A stretch of DNA of 64,000 bases from Bacteroidales bacterium UBA5371 (GCA_002407855.1 DHPF01000006.1:248001-312000), one strand, 5' to 3'. Counted from the first letter of the stretch, positions 43,705 to 52,789 are shown. Notes: generated by a model from the letters alone, not told the origin. A program made the numbers and translations.

Positions 43705-43735
43705 AATAGGAGTGATTGGTTTTGCTCCTATTTTC
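43705..43735 (+). terminator. Rho-independent terminator
   Basis: AATAGGAG and CTCCTATT form an 8-bp stem, followed by TTTCTTGTTTTATT. It separates porin-pstS1 from pstS2-pstCAB-phoU. Confidence 0.75.
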
Positions 43736-43796
43736 TTGTTTTATTAATCGTTCTTTGAAATAATATAATAGTAGAGCAATACTTCTTACTTTTGCC

Positions 43797-43835
43797 TTAA
43801 CATTAATTTAACACTAACTTAACATTTACTTAATA
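43797..43835 (+). promoter_or_regulatory. Pho-box-like array, four in-phase units
   Basis: TTAACA at 43797, 43808 and 43819 and TTAATA at 43830 are spaced exactly 11 bp. A -7 element (TATTTTTG, 43867-43874) follows 31 bases later; another (TACTTTTG, 43787-43794) stands just before. Confidence 0.75.
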
Positions 43836-43866
43836 ATCTGCTTTTAATTTTTCTGGCTAAGTTTTA

Positions 43867-43874
43867 TATTTTTG
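43867..43874 (+). promoter_or_regulatory. -7 element TATTTTTG for pstS2
   Basis: TATTTTTG, 32 bases before the ATG at 43907, downstream of the second Pho-box-like array. Confidence 0.6.
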
Positions 43875-43906
43875 CCTTTTAATTTCTAATTGCAAAATTA
43901 TAATTT

Positions 43907-44716
43907 ATGAGAAGAAGTATAATTACTTTTTGTTTGCTTTCCTTGTTTATTGGTTTAGAAGCTTATGCTCAGAAAGTGAAAGGCTCCGATTCTGTTTTAC
44001 CTCTTTCGCAAAAATTGGCAGAGGCTTATGCTAAAAAAGGTGGTAGAGTAACCGTTACTGGTGGTGGCTCTGGCGTTGGAATAGCTGCTCTTTTAGATGG
44101 CTCAACCGACATAGCTCAATCGTCAAGGAAGACAAAATTTTCTGAAAAAGCAAAGCTTGTTGCTAAGAAAAGACAGGTAAAAGAACTTGCTATTGCAATG
44201 GATGCTTTGGCAGTTGTTGTTCATCCTGATAATAAAGTATCGCAATTAACTCGTCAGCAATTGGAAGACATCTTCACAGGTAAAATTACTAATTGGAAGC
44301 AAGTTGGTGGTGAGGATAGAAGAATTATTGTTTATTCAAGAGAAACTTCTTCTGGAACCTATGAATTCTTTAAAGAACAAGTGCTAAAAAATAAGAATTA
44401 TAAGGCATCAGTACTTTCAATGCCTGCAACAGGAGCAATTATCCAATCTATTAAGCAAACCAAAGGAGCAATTGGATATGTTGGTTTGGCATACCTTAAC
44501 AAAGAGGTTAAAGCTATAAAGGTTAGTTACGATGGAAAAAACTTTGTTGCCCCAACTCTTGAAGCATCTAAAAATGGGACTTATCCTATTGTTCGCCCGC
44601 TATTATATTATTACGATATAAGAAAATCAAAAGCGGTTACTCCGTTTCTTAACTTTGTTCTTTCAAAAGAAGGACAGAAAATTGTAAGTAATGTTGGATA
44701 TATCCCTGTAAAATAA
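43907..44716 (+). CDS. pstS: phosphate ABC transporter substrate-binding protein (copy 2)
   Basis: A 269-residue PstS with signal peptide (MRRSIITFCLLSLFIGLEAYAQ) and the same phosphate-binding motifs as copy 1 (KGSDSVLPLSQKLAEAY, TGGGSGVGIAALLDGSTD, YSRETSSGTYEFFKEQV). It is separated from pstC by 48 bases and from copy 1 by a terminator and its own Pho-box promoter. It may have a different affinity or expression threshold from copy 1. Two segments are near-identical at DNA level to copy 1. Confidence 0.92.
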   Translation: MRRSIITFCLLSLFIGLEAYAQKVKGSDSVLPLSQKLAEAYAKKGGRVTVTGGGSGVGIAALLDGSTDIAQSSRKTKFSEKAKLVAKKRQVKELAIAMDALAVVVHPDNKVSQLTRQQLEDIFTGKITNWKQVGGEDRRIIVYSRETSSGTYEFFKEQVLKNKNYKASVLSMPATGAIIQSIKQTKGAIGYVGLAYLNKEVKAIKVSYDGKNFVAPTLEASKNGTYPIVRPLLYYYDIRKSKAVTPFLNFVLSKEGQKIVSNVGYIPVK

Positions 44717-44764
44717 CATAATTGTTTTGAGTTTTCTACTTAATGCAATAAAATAGGAAATTAT

Positions 44765-45988
44765 ATGAAAAAGATGTTTAGAGGTAAAAAATATTTTATT
44801 GAAGCTTTGTGGGAGGGGCTTCTTAAAATTAGTGGCAGTGTTACCAGCATAATAATTATTCTTATTGTCTTGTTTCTTTTTAGTGAAGGAATGGGGCTTT
44901 TTAAGAAGAATGTTATTGAAGAAGGTTATGTGATTGCTGTTAATAAGAATAATCCCATTAAGGATTTGACGCCTCAACAAATTAAAGACGTATTTGATGT
45001 AAAAATTGAAACGTGGAAAGAATTAGGTGCCGATGTTTCTGGCAATCAAATAGTAGTATTAAGATTAGATGATATTCCAAACTATTTTCCCGAAGAAGAA
45101 ATAGCTGAGGATATGAGTAACTTGCCTCAAATTATTAGTCAAATTCTTGATGATAATCCTGGAATGATTGCTTTTGTTCCAAAGGATTTTACTCAAACAA
45201 ACTTCACAGGAAAGATTTTAGACTTAGGTAATATTAATTTCAAGGATTTCTTTGGTGGAAAAGAATGGTTTCCAACAGCACAACCTGCTCATCAATTTGG
45301 TGTAATCCCAATTGTTATGGGAACTCTTTGGGTGAGTCTTGGAGCTATCCTGATTGCACTTCCTTTTGGATTAGCAGTTGCAATTTATTCTGCGGAGCTT
45401 GCAAGTAAGGCTGTTCACAAGGTCTTAAAACCAATTATTGAACTATTGGCAGGAATACCTTCTGTTGTTTATGGATTCTTTGGATTGGTGGTAATTGTTC
45501 CTCTTATTCAAAAAACTTTCAATTTAGATGTTGGAGAAACAGGGCTTGCGGGTAGTATAGTATTAGCAATTATGGCTCTTCCTACCATAATAACTATTGC
45601 AGAAGATGCTCTTCGTTCAACTCCAAGAGCTATGAAGGAAGCCTCTTTGGCTTTGGGTGCAAATAAATGGCAAACAATTGTTAAAGTAACTATCCCTTAT
45701 TCAATATCAGGAATTACTGCTGGTGTGGTTTTAGGAATTGGTCGTGCAATTGGAGAAACTATGGCAGTACTTATGGTTACAGGTAATGCCGCAGTTATTC
45801 CACATACCTTGCTTGAACCAGTTAGAACAATTCCTGCAACAATTGCTGCTGAACTTGGAGAAGCTCCTAAGGGAGGTGCCCACTACGAAGCTTTGTTTGT
45901 ATTAGGTTGTATCTTATTTGTGATAACTCTATTAATTAATCTTACTGTTGAATATATTTCATATAGAAATAAAAATAAAGTTGCTTAA
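44765..45988 (+). CDS. pstC: phosphate ABC transporter permease PstC with PstS-like loop
   Basis: A 407-residue permease, about 90 longer than usual. The first membrane span (about residues 22-42) is followed by a periplasmic insert, residues about 54-152, that resembles part of PstS: AVNKNNPIKDLTPQQIKDVF matches VNPNNKVSQLTRQQLEDIF, and NPGMIAFVPKDFTQ matches KGAIGYVGLAYLN. The typical PstC core then runs through GTLWVSLGAILIALPFGLAV, LAGIPSVVYGFFGL and EASLALGANKWQTIVKVTIP (the EAA loop). It forms the phosphate channel with PstA. The insert may aid docking of PstS. Confidence 0.9.
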   Translation: MKKMFRGKKYFIEALWEGLLKISGSVTSIIIILIVLFLFSEGMGLFKKNVIEEGYVIAVNKNNPIKDLTPQQIKDVFDVKIETWKELGADVSGNQIVVLRLDDIPNYFPEEEIAEDMSNLPQIISQILDDNPGMIAFVPKDFTQTNFTGKILDLGNINFKDFFGGKEWFPTAQPAHQFGVIPIVMGTLWVSLGAILIALPFGLAVAIYSAELASKAVHKVLKPIIELLAGIPSVVYGFFGLVVIVPLIQKTFNLDVGETGLAGSIVLAIMALPTIITIAEDALRSTPRAMKEASLALGANKWQTIVKVTIPYSISGITAGVVLGIGRAIGETMAVLMVTGNAAVIPHTLLEPVRTIPATIAAELGEAPKGGAHYEALFVLGCILFVITLLINLTVEYISYRNKNKVA

Positions 45989-45991
45989 ACT

Positions 45992-46858
45992 ATGGATTAC
46001 TTAAAAAGAAAAAAAATAAATCAAGCATCTGCTTTCTGGATACTTAAAATAATGAGTGTGGTTGTTGTTGCAATGCTCTTTTGGATATTGGGATTTATCT
46101 TGGTTAATGGATTTCAGGTAATAAGCTGGGACTTCCTAACCAAAATGCCCGAAGACGGAATGACAAAAGGAGGGATTTATCCTGCAATTATAGGTACGCT
46201 TTGCCTTACAGTAGGTTCAATGATATTTGCTTTCCCAATAGGAGTTCTTTCTGGGATTTATCTTAATGAATATGCGGGCAAAGGTTGGTTAGTAAGATTG
46301 ATTAGAACAATGACTAATAATCTTGGCTCTATTCCTTCCATTGTATTTGGTCTTTTTGGTATGAGCCTTTTTGTAAATACTATGGGGTTTGGGGATTCAA
46401 TTATTGCAGGTTCATTAACTTTGGGCTTACTTGCTTTGCCGGTTGTTATTAGAACAACAGAAGAGGCTCTCAAACAAATAGATAATAGTTATAGATTAGG
46501 AAGTTTGGCTCTTGGAGCAACAAAATTGCAAACTGTTGTTAAGGTTGTATTGCCAATGGCATTTCCAAACATAATCACAGGGCTTATTCTTTCAATAGGT
46601 AGGGTTTCGGGAGAAACTGCTCCAATTATGTTTACTGCTGTTGCTTATTTTCTTCCTATGCTTCCTTCTTCAATCTTTGACCAAGTTATGGCTCTTCCTT
46701 ATCACTTATATGTTATTTCAACCTCTGGAACTGATATTGAAGCCTCACGAGCAATGGCTTATGGAACTGCTTTTGTTCTAATTATGATTGTTCTAATTCT
46801 TAATTTATGTGCTAATGCACTAAGAAGATATTTTTCTAATAAAGTTAAAACAAATTAA
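45992..46858 (+). CDS. pstA: phosphate ABC transporter permease PstA
   Basis: A 288-residue inner-membrane permease with six membrane spans. It shows IIGTLCLTVGSMIFAFPIGV, NLGSIPSIVFGLFGM and the EAA-type loop IDNSYRLGSLALGATKLQTVVKV, as in PstA. It starts four bases after pstC and ends four before pstB, so translation is coupled. It forms the channel with PstC. Confidence 0.93.
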   Translation: MDYLKRKKINQASAFWILKIMSVVVVAMLFWILGFILVNGFQVISWDFLTKMPEDGMTKGGIYPAIIGTLCLTVGSMIFAFPIGVLSGIYLNEYAGKGWLVRLIRTMTNNLGSIPSIVFGLFGMSLFVNTMGFGDSIIAGSLTLGLLALPVVIRTTEEALKQIDNSYRLGSLALGATKLQTVVKVVLPMAFPNIITGLILSIGRVSGETAPIMFTAVAYFLPMLPSSIFDQVMALPYHLYVISTSGTDIEASRAMAYGTAFVLIMIVLILNLCANALRRYFSNKVKTN

Positions 46859-46862
46859 TATT

Positions 46863-47615
46863 ATGTATAATATAGATGTAAAAAATTTGAATTTTTATTA
46901 TGGGGATTTTCACGCATTGAAAGATATTTCAATGTCAATAGGTAAAAATTCTGTAACAGCTTTTATTGGACCCTCTGGTTGTGGGAAATCAACTTTTTTA
47001 AGACTTTTCAATAGGATGAATGATTTAATTCCAGACATAAAAATGACAGGTGAGGTCAATATTGACGGAAGAAATATTTATTCCAAGGATATTTTGGTTG
47101 ATGAGTTAAGGAAAGAAGTTGGTATGGTTTTCCAAAAACCTAATCCTTTTCCAAAATCAATATTTGAAAATGTTGCTTATGGACTAAGGGTTAATGGAGA
47201 AAAGAATAAAAAAGTTATTGAGGATAGGGTAGTAGAATCATTAAAAGGAGCAGCCCTTTGGGAAGAAGTAAAGGATAAATTAAAGAAGTCAGCCTTTGAA
47301 CTCTCTGGAGGACAACAGCAACGTCTTTGTATTGCAAGAGCATTGGCAATTGCTCCTAAAATTATTCTTATGGACGAACCAGCCTCTGCATTAGACCCCC
47401 TTTCTACCTTAAAGATAGAGGAATTAATATTCCAATTGAAAAATGACTACACAATAGTTATTGTAACTCACAATATGCAACAAGCTGCAAGGGTAAGCGA
47501 TAAAACAGCATTTTTCTATTTAGGAGAACTAATAGAATATGATGCAACAGAGAAAATATTTACAAATCCTTCAATAGAATCTACTCAAAACTACATAACA
47601 GGACGTTTTGGTTGA
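46863..47615 (+). CDS. pstB: phosphate ABC transporter ATP-binding protein PstB
   Basis: A 250-residue ATPase of standard PstB length. Walker A is GPSGCGKSTFLRLFNRMND (the FNRMNDL after it is typical of PstB), the Q-loop VGMVFQKPNPFPKSIFENVA, the signature LSGGQQQRLCIARAL and Walker B IILMDEPASALDP. It drives phosphate import through PstCA. It is followed by phoU after 66 bases. Confidence 0.95.
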   Translation: MYNIDVKNLNFYYGDFHALKDISMSIGKNSVTAFIGPSGCGKSTFLRLFNRMNDLIPDIKMTGEVNIDGRNIYSKDILVDELRKEVGMVFQKPNPFPKSIFENVAYGLRVNGEKNKKVIEDRVVESLKGAALWEEVKDKLKKSAFELSGGQQQRLCIARALAIAPKIILMDEPASALDPLSTLKIEELIFQLKNDYTIVIVTHNMQQAARVSDKTAFFYLGELIEYDATEKIFTNPSIESTQNYITGRFG

Positions 47616-47681
47616 TGCAAAATTCGTTGAAAATATATTGAACAATAAATAAAATACGTTAATAATAAAAAAATAATAGAA

Positions 47682-48368
47682 ATGGCAGCATTACATATAG
47701 ATACAGAATTATTTAAGTTGAAAAATTCTTTGCAAGAGATGTGGTTATTAGTAGATAAGCAAATTACTAAGGCACAAATTGCATTGTTACAATACGATAA
47801 ATCAATTGCAAGAGAAATTCTTTCAAGAGAGAAAATGGTTAATGCCTTAGAGTTGAAGATAGATTCGGAATGTGAGAATTTTATTGCAAGAAACAATCCA
47901 GTAGCAATTGATTTGCGTTTGGCCTTAGCATATCTTAAAATTAATAGTAATCTTGAACGTATAGGCGATTTTGCAGAAGGTATTGCCGAATTTGTTTTGA
48001 GAAATATGAGTGAAAAACTCCCAGATGATTTCGCAAATAGATTAAGAATTGAAGAAATGTTTAATGAGGTTGCAGAAATGTTTACTCTTGCGAAAGAGTC
48101 GCTTCATGATGAAAATTCTGAGAAAGCCGAAAAGATATTTGGATTAGATAATTTGGTTGATGAAATCAATCATGCCTCAACTAAGATTATTTCACAAGAA
48201 ATTCAAAACAATCCTCAAAAGGCAGAAGAGTACTTATATCTTCAAGCTGTTATTCGCAAACTTGAAAGAATGGGAGATAGGTGCAATAATATAGCAGAAG
48301 AGATAGTCTTCTATTTAGACGCAAAGGTGTTAAAGCATAATAAAGAAGAAAAAAAGAAATTGGAATAA
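47682..48368 (+). CDS. phoU: phosphate uptake regulator PhoU
   Basis: A 228-residue helical protein with two PhoU repeats, each with the metal-binding E/DxxxD pattern: NLERIGDFAEGIAEFV (about 88-105) and RKLERMGDRCNNIAEEIVFY (about 190-210). It signals phosphate status from PstSCAB to the regulatory kinase and limits uptake. It is the last gene of the operon. No PhoR/PhoB pair lies in the window. Confidence 0.93.
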   Translation: MAALHIDTELFKLKNSLQEMWLLVDKQITKAQIALLQYDKSIAREILSREKMVNALELKIDSECENFIARNNPVAIDLRLALAYLKINSNLERIGDFAEGIAEFVLRNMSEKLPDDFANRLRIEEMFNEVAEMFTLAKESLHDENSEKAEKIFGLDNLVDEINHASTKIISQEIQNNPQKAEEYLYLQAVIRKLERMGDRCNNIAEEIVFYLDAKVLKHNKEEKKKLE

Positions 48369-48393
48369 ATATCCTTTTTCCACTAAAAATGTC

Positions 48394-48948
48394 TTAGCTA
48401 AATTGTTTTTTGGAATAAAATCCCAAAATCTTACACCTCTGAAATGCAATTAAGTAAAGGTATAATGTAGCTAAAATAACCTTAGAATGATGCTTTTCTA
48501 TATTGTATAAGTCCATTCTTTCTTTAATTGTCAAATTCTGCATCTTTTCATATAGTTCCTTAATAGAGAAATAGTCTATTTTACCACTTTCTTTGGAACC
48601 TAAAATATCAGAAATTATATCAATTCTCTCACCTGAGGCAATAATTACAGAAGGAGAGTAGAGTTCAGTTATATTATCCAACCAATCCTTATAAATTTCC
48701 ATATCTCTAATACTTACTGTTTCGGAAAGAAGCTTCATATCCCCAATCTTAAAAGACTGAGAGCTTACTTTCTTACCATTAGCATAAACAATAAGTTTTG
48801 TTTCCATTGCCCCAACATCCATATAAAGTAGATTAGTTCCTTTGTTTAATGCGAGGTCTTGTTCTATAATATGTTGATATTTGAGAGTATCCTCGTCCAA
48901 ATTAACTCCAATATCTACTGCTCCAATTTTTCTTAAATTTGTTTCCAT
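48394..48948 (-). CDS. Ppx/GppA-like C-terminal fragment, probably inactive
   Basis: A 184-residue protein resembling the second half of the exopolyphosphatase/guanosine-pentaphosphatase fold: NLLYMDVGAMETKLIVYANG (strand and phosphate-2 loop), SQSFKIGDMKLLSE, SVIIASGERIDIISDIL, FSIKELYEKMQNLTIKERMDLYNIEKHHSKVILATLYLY. In active enzymes the loop reads DxGGGSTE; here it is DVGAMETK (D44, G46 only), and domain I is missing. It may be a regulatory or decayed protein. It overlaps the glycosyltransferase gene by 47 bases and ends 26 bases from the phoU stop, so it meets the phosphate operon tail to tail. Confidence 0.6.
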   Translation of the reverse strand: METNLRKIGAVDIGVNLDEDTLKYQHIIEQDLALNKGTNLLYMDVGAMETKLIVYANGKKVSSQSFKIGDMKLLSETVSIRDMEIYKDWLDNITELYSPSVIIASGERIDIISDILGSKESGKIDYFSIKELYEKMQNLTIKERMDLYNIEKHHSKVILATLYLYLIAFQRCKILGFYSKKQFS

Positions 48949-50101
48949 ATACTATGTCGTTTAAATTTTTTAATTCTGTTTTATATCTTAAAAATAATCT
49001 ATCCTTTATGTTTGGGCTTTTTCTTTTGTAGCCCTCTGTTAGAAAGAATATATATTCTCTTTCAGCTGATTCTATCCAGCGTCTAAACTCTATATTATTA
49101 CTTTGTTTCTCTTTGCATTTATCTAATATCTTTGAGATATTAAAATCTTTTGATTGTATTCCTATCCCTGCCGAAATTGCATCTAAGGCGTTTATTTCCT
49201 GTTCGTAATGTGCTGGAATCATCATAATATGTTTGTTAAGATACATTGCCTCACACACCGATTCAAACCCAGCCGTTGTAACATAAGCCTTGCAATTTGC
49301 CAAGTACTTTAAGAACTTTGTGTCGTTAATCTTATGAAAAGTAAGGGTTTTATCAACAACCAATTCTTCGGGAGCATCTTCCTTATCCCAAAAAACATGT
49401 AGTTTTTGTTCTGGGTTCTGATAATGCCATTGAGTAATCTCTTGTGCAAAACCCTTACTTAGAATATAGGTTAGAATATAATCTTCTTTTTTTGGTTCAA
49501 TGCTAAAAAGTTCTTCCCTAAGCAGTGGAGGAACAATTGAAACTCTCTTATCATTATCCATATCATAAAAAGAAAGACCAAGTTTTTGAACTGAACCATA
49601 AGAAGAAAGCCAATTGTTTAACTTTATGTAGAGAAGGTCTTCTTTAAGTCCTTTCCCAAAAGGATACTTAGAGTGCATTATTAAATACTGATGAGCCATA
49701 CTAATAAAAGGAACATCTATATTATGTTTTATTTTGGTCAGTCCTGCCAATAGTTCGTAGAAGTTAATTACTATATCTGCTTGGGTTTGATTGATAGTGT
49801 CATAAATTATATCCATACTCTTAAAGTATTCCTTGAATTTATTTAGAGTTATATTATGTGCCACCGTCTTAAAGAACAAAACATCTGTTTTGTTGTTATT
49901 CCAAACAAAATTAGGGCTGTTATAAGTTATAACCTTTGTAGAAATCTTTTTATAGAAAAACTCTGGTATAACCCTATCTTTACTTTTACCCACTAAGGCT
50001 CCAACTACTTCGTGCCCGTTCTTGAGTAAGATTTCAGACAACGAAATAGCCTGAGTTAAATGTCCTCGTCCTTCTCCTTGAATTATAAATAAATACTTCA
50101 T
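48902..50101 (-). CDS. MurG/GT28-like glycosyltransferase
   Basis: A 399-residue GT-B enzyme. The N-terminus MKYLFIIQGEGRGHLTQAIS is the glycine-rich acceptor-side loop of MurG-like enzymes, and the C-terminal half has LANCKAYVTTAGFESVCEAMYLNKHIMMIPAHYEQEINA, the UDP-sugar site with the typical G-x-x-E and Q. It probably glycosylates a lipid in the inner membrane. It stands six bases after the LpxH-like gene and overlaps the Ppx-like fragment. Confidence 0.8.
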   Translation of the reverse strand: MKYLFIIQGEGRGHLTQAISLSEILLKNGHEVVGALVGKSKDRVIPEFFYKKISTKVITYNSPNFVWNNNKTDVLFFKTVAHNITLNKFKEYFKSMDIIYDTINQTQADIVINFYELLAGLTKIKHNIDVPFISMAHQYLIMHSKYPFGKGLKEDLLYIKLNNWLSSYGSVQKLGLSFYDMDNDKRVSIVPPLLREELFSIEPKKEDYILTYILSKGFAQEITQWHYQNPEQKLHVFWDKEDAPEELVVDKTLTFHKINDTKFLKYLANCKAYVTTAGFESVCEAMYLNKHIMMIPAHYEQEINALDAISAGIGIQSKDFNISKILDKCKEKQSNNIEFRRWIESAEREYIFFLTEGYKRKSPNIKDRLFLRYKTELKNLNDIVYGNKFKKNWSSRYWS

Positions 50102-50106
50102 CTCAT

Positions 50107-50892
50107 TTAAACTACTCCTGCTAATACTTTTTCATAAATTTCATTTTCTTCTTCCATGCTATTTTCAACCATACTCAACACATTCCAATTCCCTCTATAA
50201 TCCTCAGTTAATGCAGTTAGAGACTCTACCCAATCACCAGAATTCAAGTACATAATGTCTCCAATATGTTTCTTTTCAGCATGGTGAATATGCCCACAAA
50301 TAACGCCATCGCAGTTGTTTCGTTTGGCAACTTCAACAAGATGCTTCTCAAAATCGCTAATATAACTAACCGAAACCTTTACCTTAGCTTTTATCTCTTG
50401 TGCAATTGAATAGTAAGGCAACCCTTTTTTCTGCCTCTTGATATTATAACGACGGTTAATCCATAAAAGAATAGAGTAACCAATGTCGCCAATCTTTGCT
50501 AACCAGCTTAAAGACGAAGTAATATGGTCAAATATATCACCATGAAGAACAAAGAAACGCTTCCCATTACTTTCATAAATATAATCCTTTCTAATAGAAA
50601 TATTGAAGAAAGTAAAAGGAGATATCTTCTTCATAAACTCATCGTGATTGCCTATAACATATATAATCTTTGTAGTATGGTGAAGGTCTAAAAGTTTCTT
50701 TACAAAATTACTATGCTCTTCTGTCCAACGTTTGCTTCCTCTTTGTAAAGACCAGCCATCAATAATATCGCCAGCCAAGATTAGATTATCGCAAGTATGA
50801 GTATTTAGAAATTCTATTATCTCTTTTGTTTTTGACCATCTTGAACCAACGTGAGTGTCCGATAATACTATTGTTTTATAATGCTTTATCAT
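50107..50892 (-). CDS. LpxH-like metallophosphoesterase
   Basis: A 261-residue calcineurin-type phosphoesterase. The metal sites are all present: SDTHVGSRW (DxH), LAGDIIDGW (GDxxD), GNHDEF (GNHD), VLHGDIFD (GD/H) and CGHIHHAEKK (GHxH). It resembles UDP-2,3-diacylglucosamine diphosphatase-family enzymes, but the pairing with a MurG-like glycosyltransferase suggests another lipid substrate. It acts in the cytosol or at the inner membrane face. A short unknown gene precedes it in the same direction. Confidence 0.85.
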   Translation of the reverse strand: MIKHYKTIVLSDTHVGSRWSKTKEIIEFLNTHTCDNLILAGDIIDGWSLQRGSKRWTEEHSNFVKKLLDLHHTTKIIYVIGNHDEFMKKISPFTFFNISIRKDYIYESNGKRFFVLHGDIFDHITSSLSWLAKIGDIGYSILLWINRRYNIKRQKKGLPYYSIAQEIKAKVKVSVSYISDFEKHLVEVAKRNNCDGVICGHIHHAEKKHIGDIMYLNSGDWVESLTALTEDYRGNWNVLSMVENSMEEENEIYEKVLAGVV

Positions 50893-50907
50893 ATCTTTAT
50901 ATTCTTT

Positions 50908-51168
50908 TTACATATTATAAATTAGAAAATCGTAAAACTCTTCATTATTATCAAACATACTATGTGGGTATGTCTCGTTATGCAAAAGGGATTCGTTATA
51001 ATATGCCTTAAAACCATTCTTTAATTTACAACCCATTTCAAAGCACCATTCTTCATAAAGAGCCTTCATATCTTGATTTGCTTCAAGTTCTTGTTTAAAC
51101 AACTCCATTGCCTCTTCCTTTGATGATACTCTATATATTATTGAGTCAAAAATATCTTCTATATTCAT
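50908..51168 (-). CDS. small acidic hypothetical protein
   Basis: An 86-residue soluble acidic protein (MNIEDIFDSIIYRVSSKEEA, FKQELEANQDMKALYEEWCFEMG) with no recognised domain and no signal peptide. It is first in the group small protein, phosphoesterase, glycosyltransferase, Ppx-like, with 15 bases to the next gene, so co-transcription is likely. Confidence 0.6.
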   Translation of the reverse strand: MNIEDIFDSIIYRVSSKEEAMELFKQELEANQDMKALYEEWCFEMGCKLKNGFKAYYNESLLHNETYPHSMFDNNEEFYDFLIYNM

Positions 51169-51313
51169 AATTATTATTTTTATTAATTCTATTGCAAAAC
51201 TACATATATACTATTAAGATAGTATTAAATAGATATTATCTTATTATTAATCTTTTACTATGTGATTTTGAAGCAAGTTAAAAGAAAAATAACCTTAGTA
51301 TTTCAAATTTTTA

Positions 51314-51321
51314 TACTTTTG
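51314..51321 (+). promoter_or_regulatory. -7 element TACTTTTG for the first TrkH gene
   Basis: TACTTTTG, 19 bases before the ATG at 51341. Confidence 0.55.
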
Positions 51322-51340
51322 CTCCTTAATAGTTTTTAAA

Positions 51341-52789
51341 GTGTTTAAAAGTAGGTTTCTTACTGTTTCAAGAGTGTTAGGAATGCTTCTTATTTTGGAA
51401 GCAGGATTTATGCTTTTGAGTGTAGGGGTTGCTTTAATATATAATGGCAATGATGTCAAACCTTTGTTAGAAAGTTCTCTTATAACTTTTTTAGTTGGCT
51501 TTATTCTTAGGGTTCCAATTTTCAAACACCAAACAATAAATATAGATAGGAGACTGGGATTTCTTATAGTTGCTCTAATTTGGATAATAATGTCTTTATT
51601 TGGAGCTTTGCCCTATTATATTGGTAATTACACCTCTTACACCGATGCTTTCTTTGAAACAATGTCAGGCTTTACCACAACTGGGGCATCAGTAATTGTG
51701 GATATAGAAATAATGCCCAAAGGACTTGTGTTTTGGAGACATTTAACCAATGCAATAGGAGGGATAGGTATAGTTGTGATTGTTATTTCATTTATCCCAT
51801 TTATTGGAGGAGGAGCTATGGCTATGTTTTCGGCAGAGGTAGCAGGACCAAGCAAGGATAAGCTTTCGCCTCATATAAGAAAGACAGGAGGAATACTCCT
51901 TACAATTTACGTTGGGCTAATTGCTCTTTCATCCTTATGGCTTTGGATTGCAGGAATGAGTTTATATGATGCCCTCTGCCATTCCTTTGCTTCCTTAGCC
52001 TCCGGAGGCTTTTCAACTATGAATAAATCAGCAGCAGCCTACTCTCCACTAATACAATACTTGCTAATTCTTTCTATGATACCCTCAGGTATAAACTTTA
52101 CTTTAATGTATTTTGTATTGAAAAAGCAGTATAGAAAAGTGTGGAGAAATGAAGAAATAAAGGTTTACTTCGGAATAATATTAATCGCAACCATAATAAT
52201 TACCTGCTTAATATATAATTCCTCAACAGGATTAGAAATAGCTTTCCGTAATTCCTTGTTTCAAGTTGTAAGTGTAATTACCTCAACAGGTTTAGTCAAT
52301 ACAGACTTCACGCTTTGGGCAACCCCAGCCATATTCCTATTATTTCTTTTAATGTTTTCAGGAGCAATGAGCGGTTCAACAACAGGAGGATTGAAAATTG
52401 TAAGAGTAATACTTTTGTTTAAGATAGCTAAAAGCATAATTAGTAAAAGTGTACATACCAAAGCGTTTCTTCCTGTGAAGTTTGAGAAAAAAGTTGTTCA
52501 GCAATCGGTTTTAAGTAATGTATTTGTAGTATTTATGCTCTTTCTGATAACCTATATTGTGGGAGTATTGCTTTTCACTGCTCTGGGAATTGGATTTGTT
52601 GAAGCCTCAGGAGGAGCAGTTTCTTTTCTTAGCAACATGGGACCAGGCTTTGGAGCAAATGGAGGCTTTAATAATTTTGCTTCATTTCCTTGTGCTGCAA
52701 AATGGATAGCCTCGGCAATGATGTTTTTAGGACGATTGGAACTTGTAACCGTATTCTGCTTATTTATGCCTTCGTTTTGGAAACAATAG
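51341..52789 (+). CDS. TrkH/KtrB-family potassium channel subunit, copy 1
   Basis: A 482-residue inner-membrane protein with four M1-P-M2 units. The pore loops are FETMSGFTTTGASVIVD (Gly115), SFASLASGGFSTMNKS, VSVITSTGLVNTDF and SFLSNMGPGFGANGG, each with the selectivity-filter glycine. This is the normal GGGG pattern of K+-selective Trk/Ktr channels. It needs a TrkA/KtrA-type regulatory partner, none of which is in the window. It is followed by its paralogue; a separate promoter stands before each. Confidence 0.9.
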   Translation: MFKSRFLTVSRVLGMLLILEAGFMLLSVGVALIYNGNDVKPLLESSLITFLVGFILRVPIFKHQTINIDRRLGFLIVALIWIIMSLFGALPYYIGNYTSYTDAFFETMSGFTTTGASVIVDIEIMPKGLVFWRHLTNAIGGIGIVVIVISFIPFIGGGAMAMFSAEVAGPSKDKLSPHIRKTGGILLTIYVGLIALSSLWLWIAGMSLYDALCHSFASLASGGFSTMNKSAAAYSPLIQYLLILSMIPSGINFTLMYFVLKKQYRKVWRNEEIKVYFGIILIATIIITCLIYNSSTGLEIAFRNSLFQVVSVITSTGLVNTDFTLWATPAIFLLFLLMFSGAMSGSTTGGLKIVRVILLFKIAKSIISKSVHTKAFLPVKFEKKVVQQSVLSNVFVVFMLFLITYIVGVLLFTALGIGFVEASGGAVSFLSNMGPGFGANGGFNNFASFPCAAKWIASAMMFLGRLELVTVFCLFMPSFWKQ

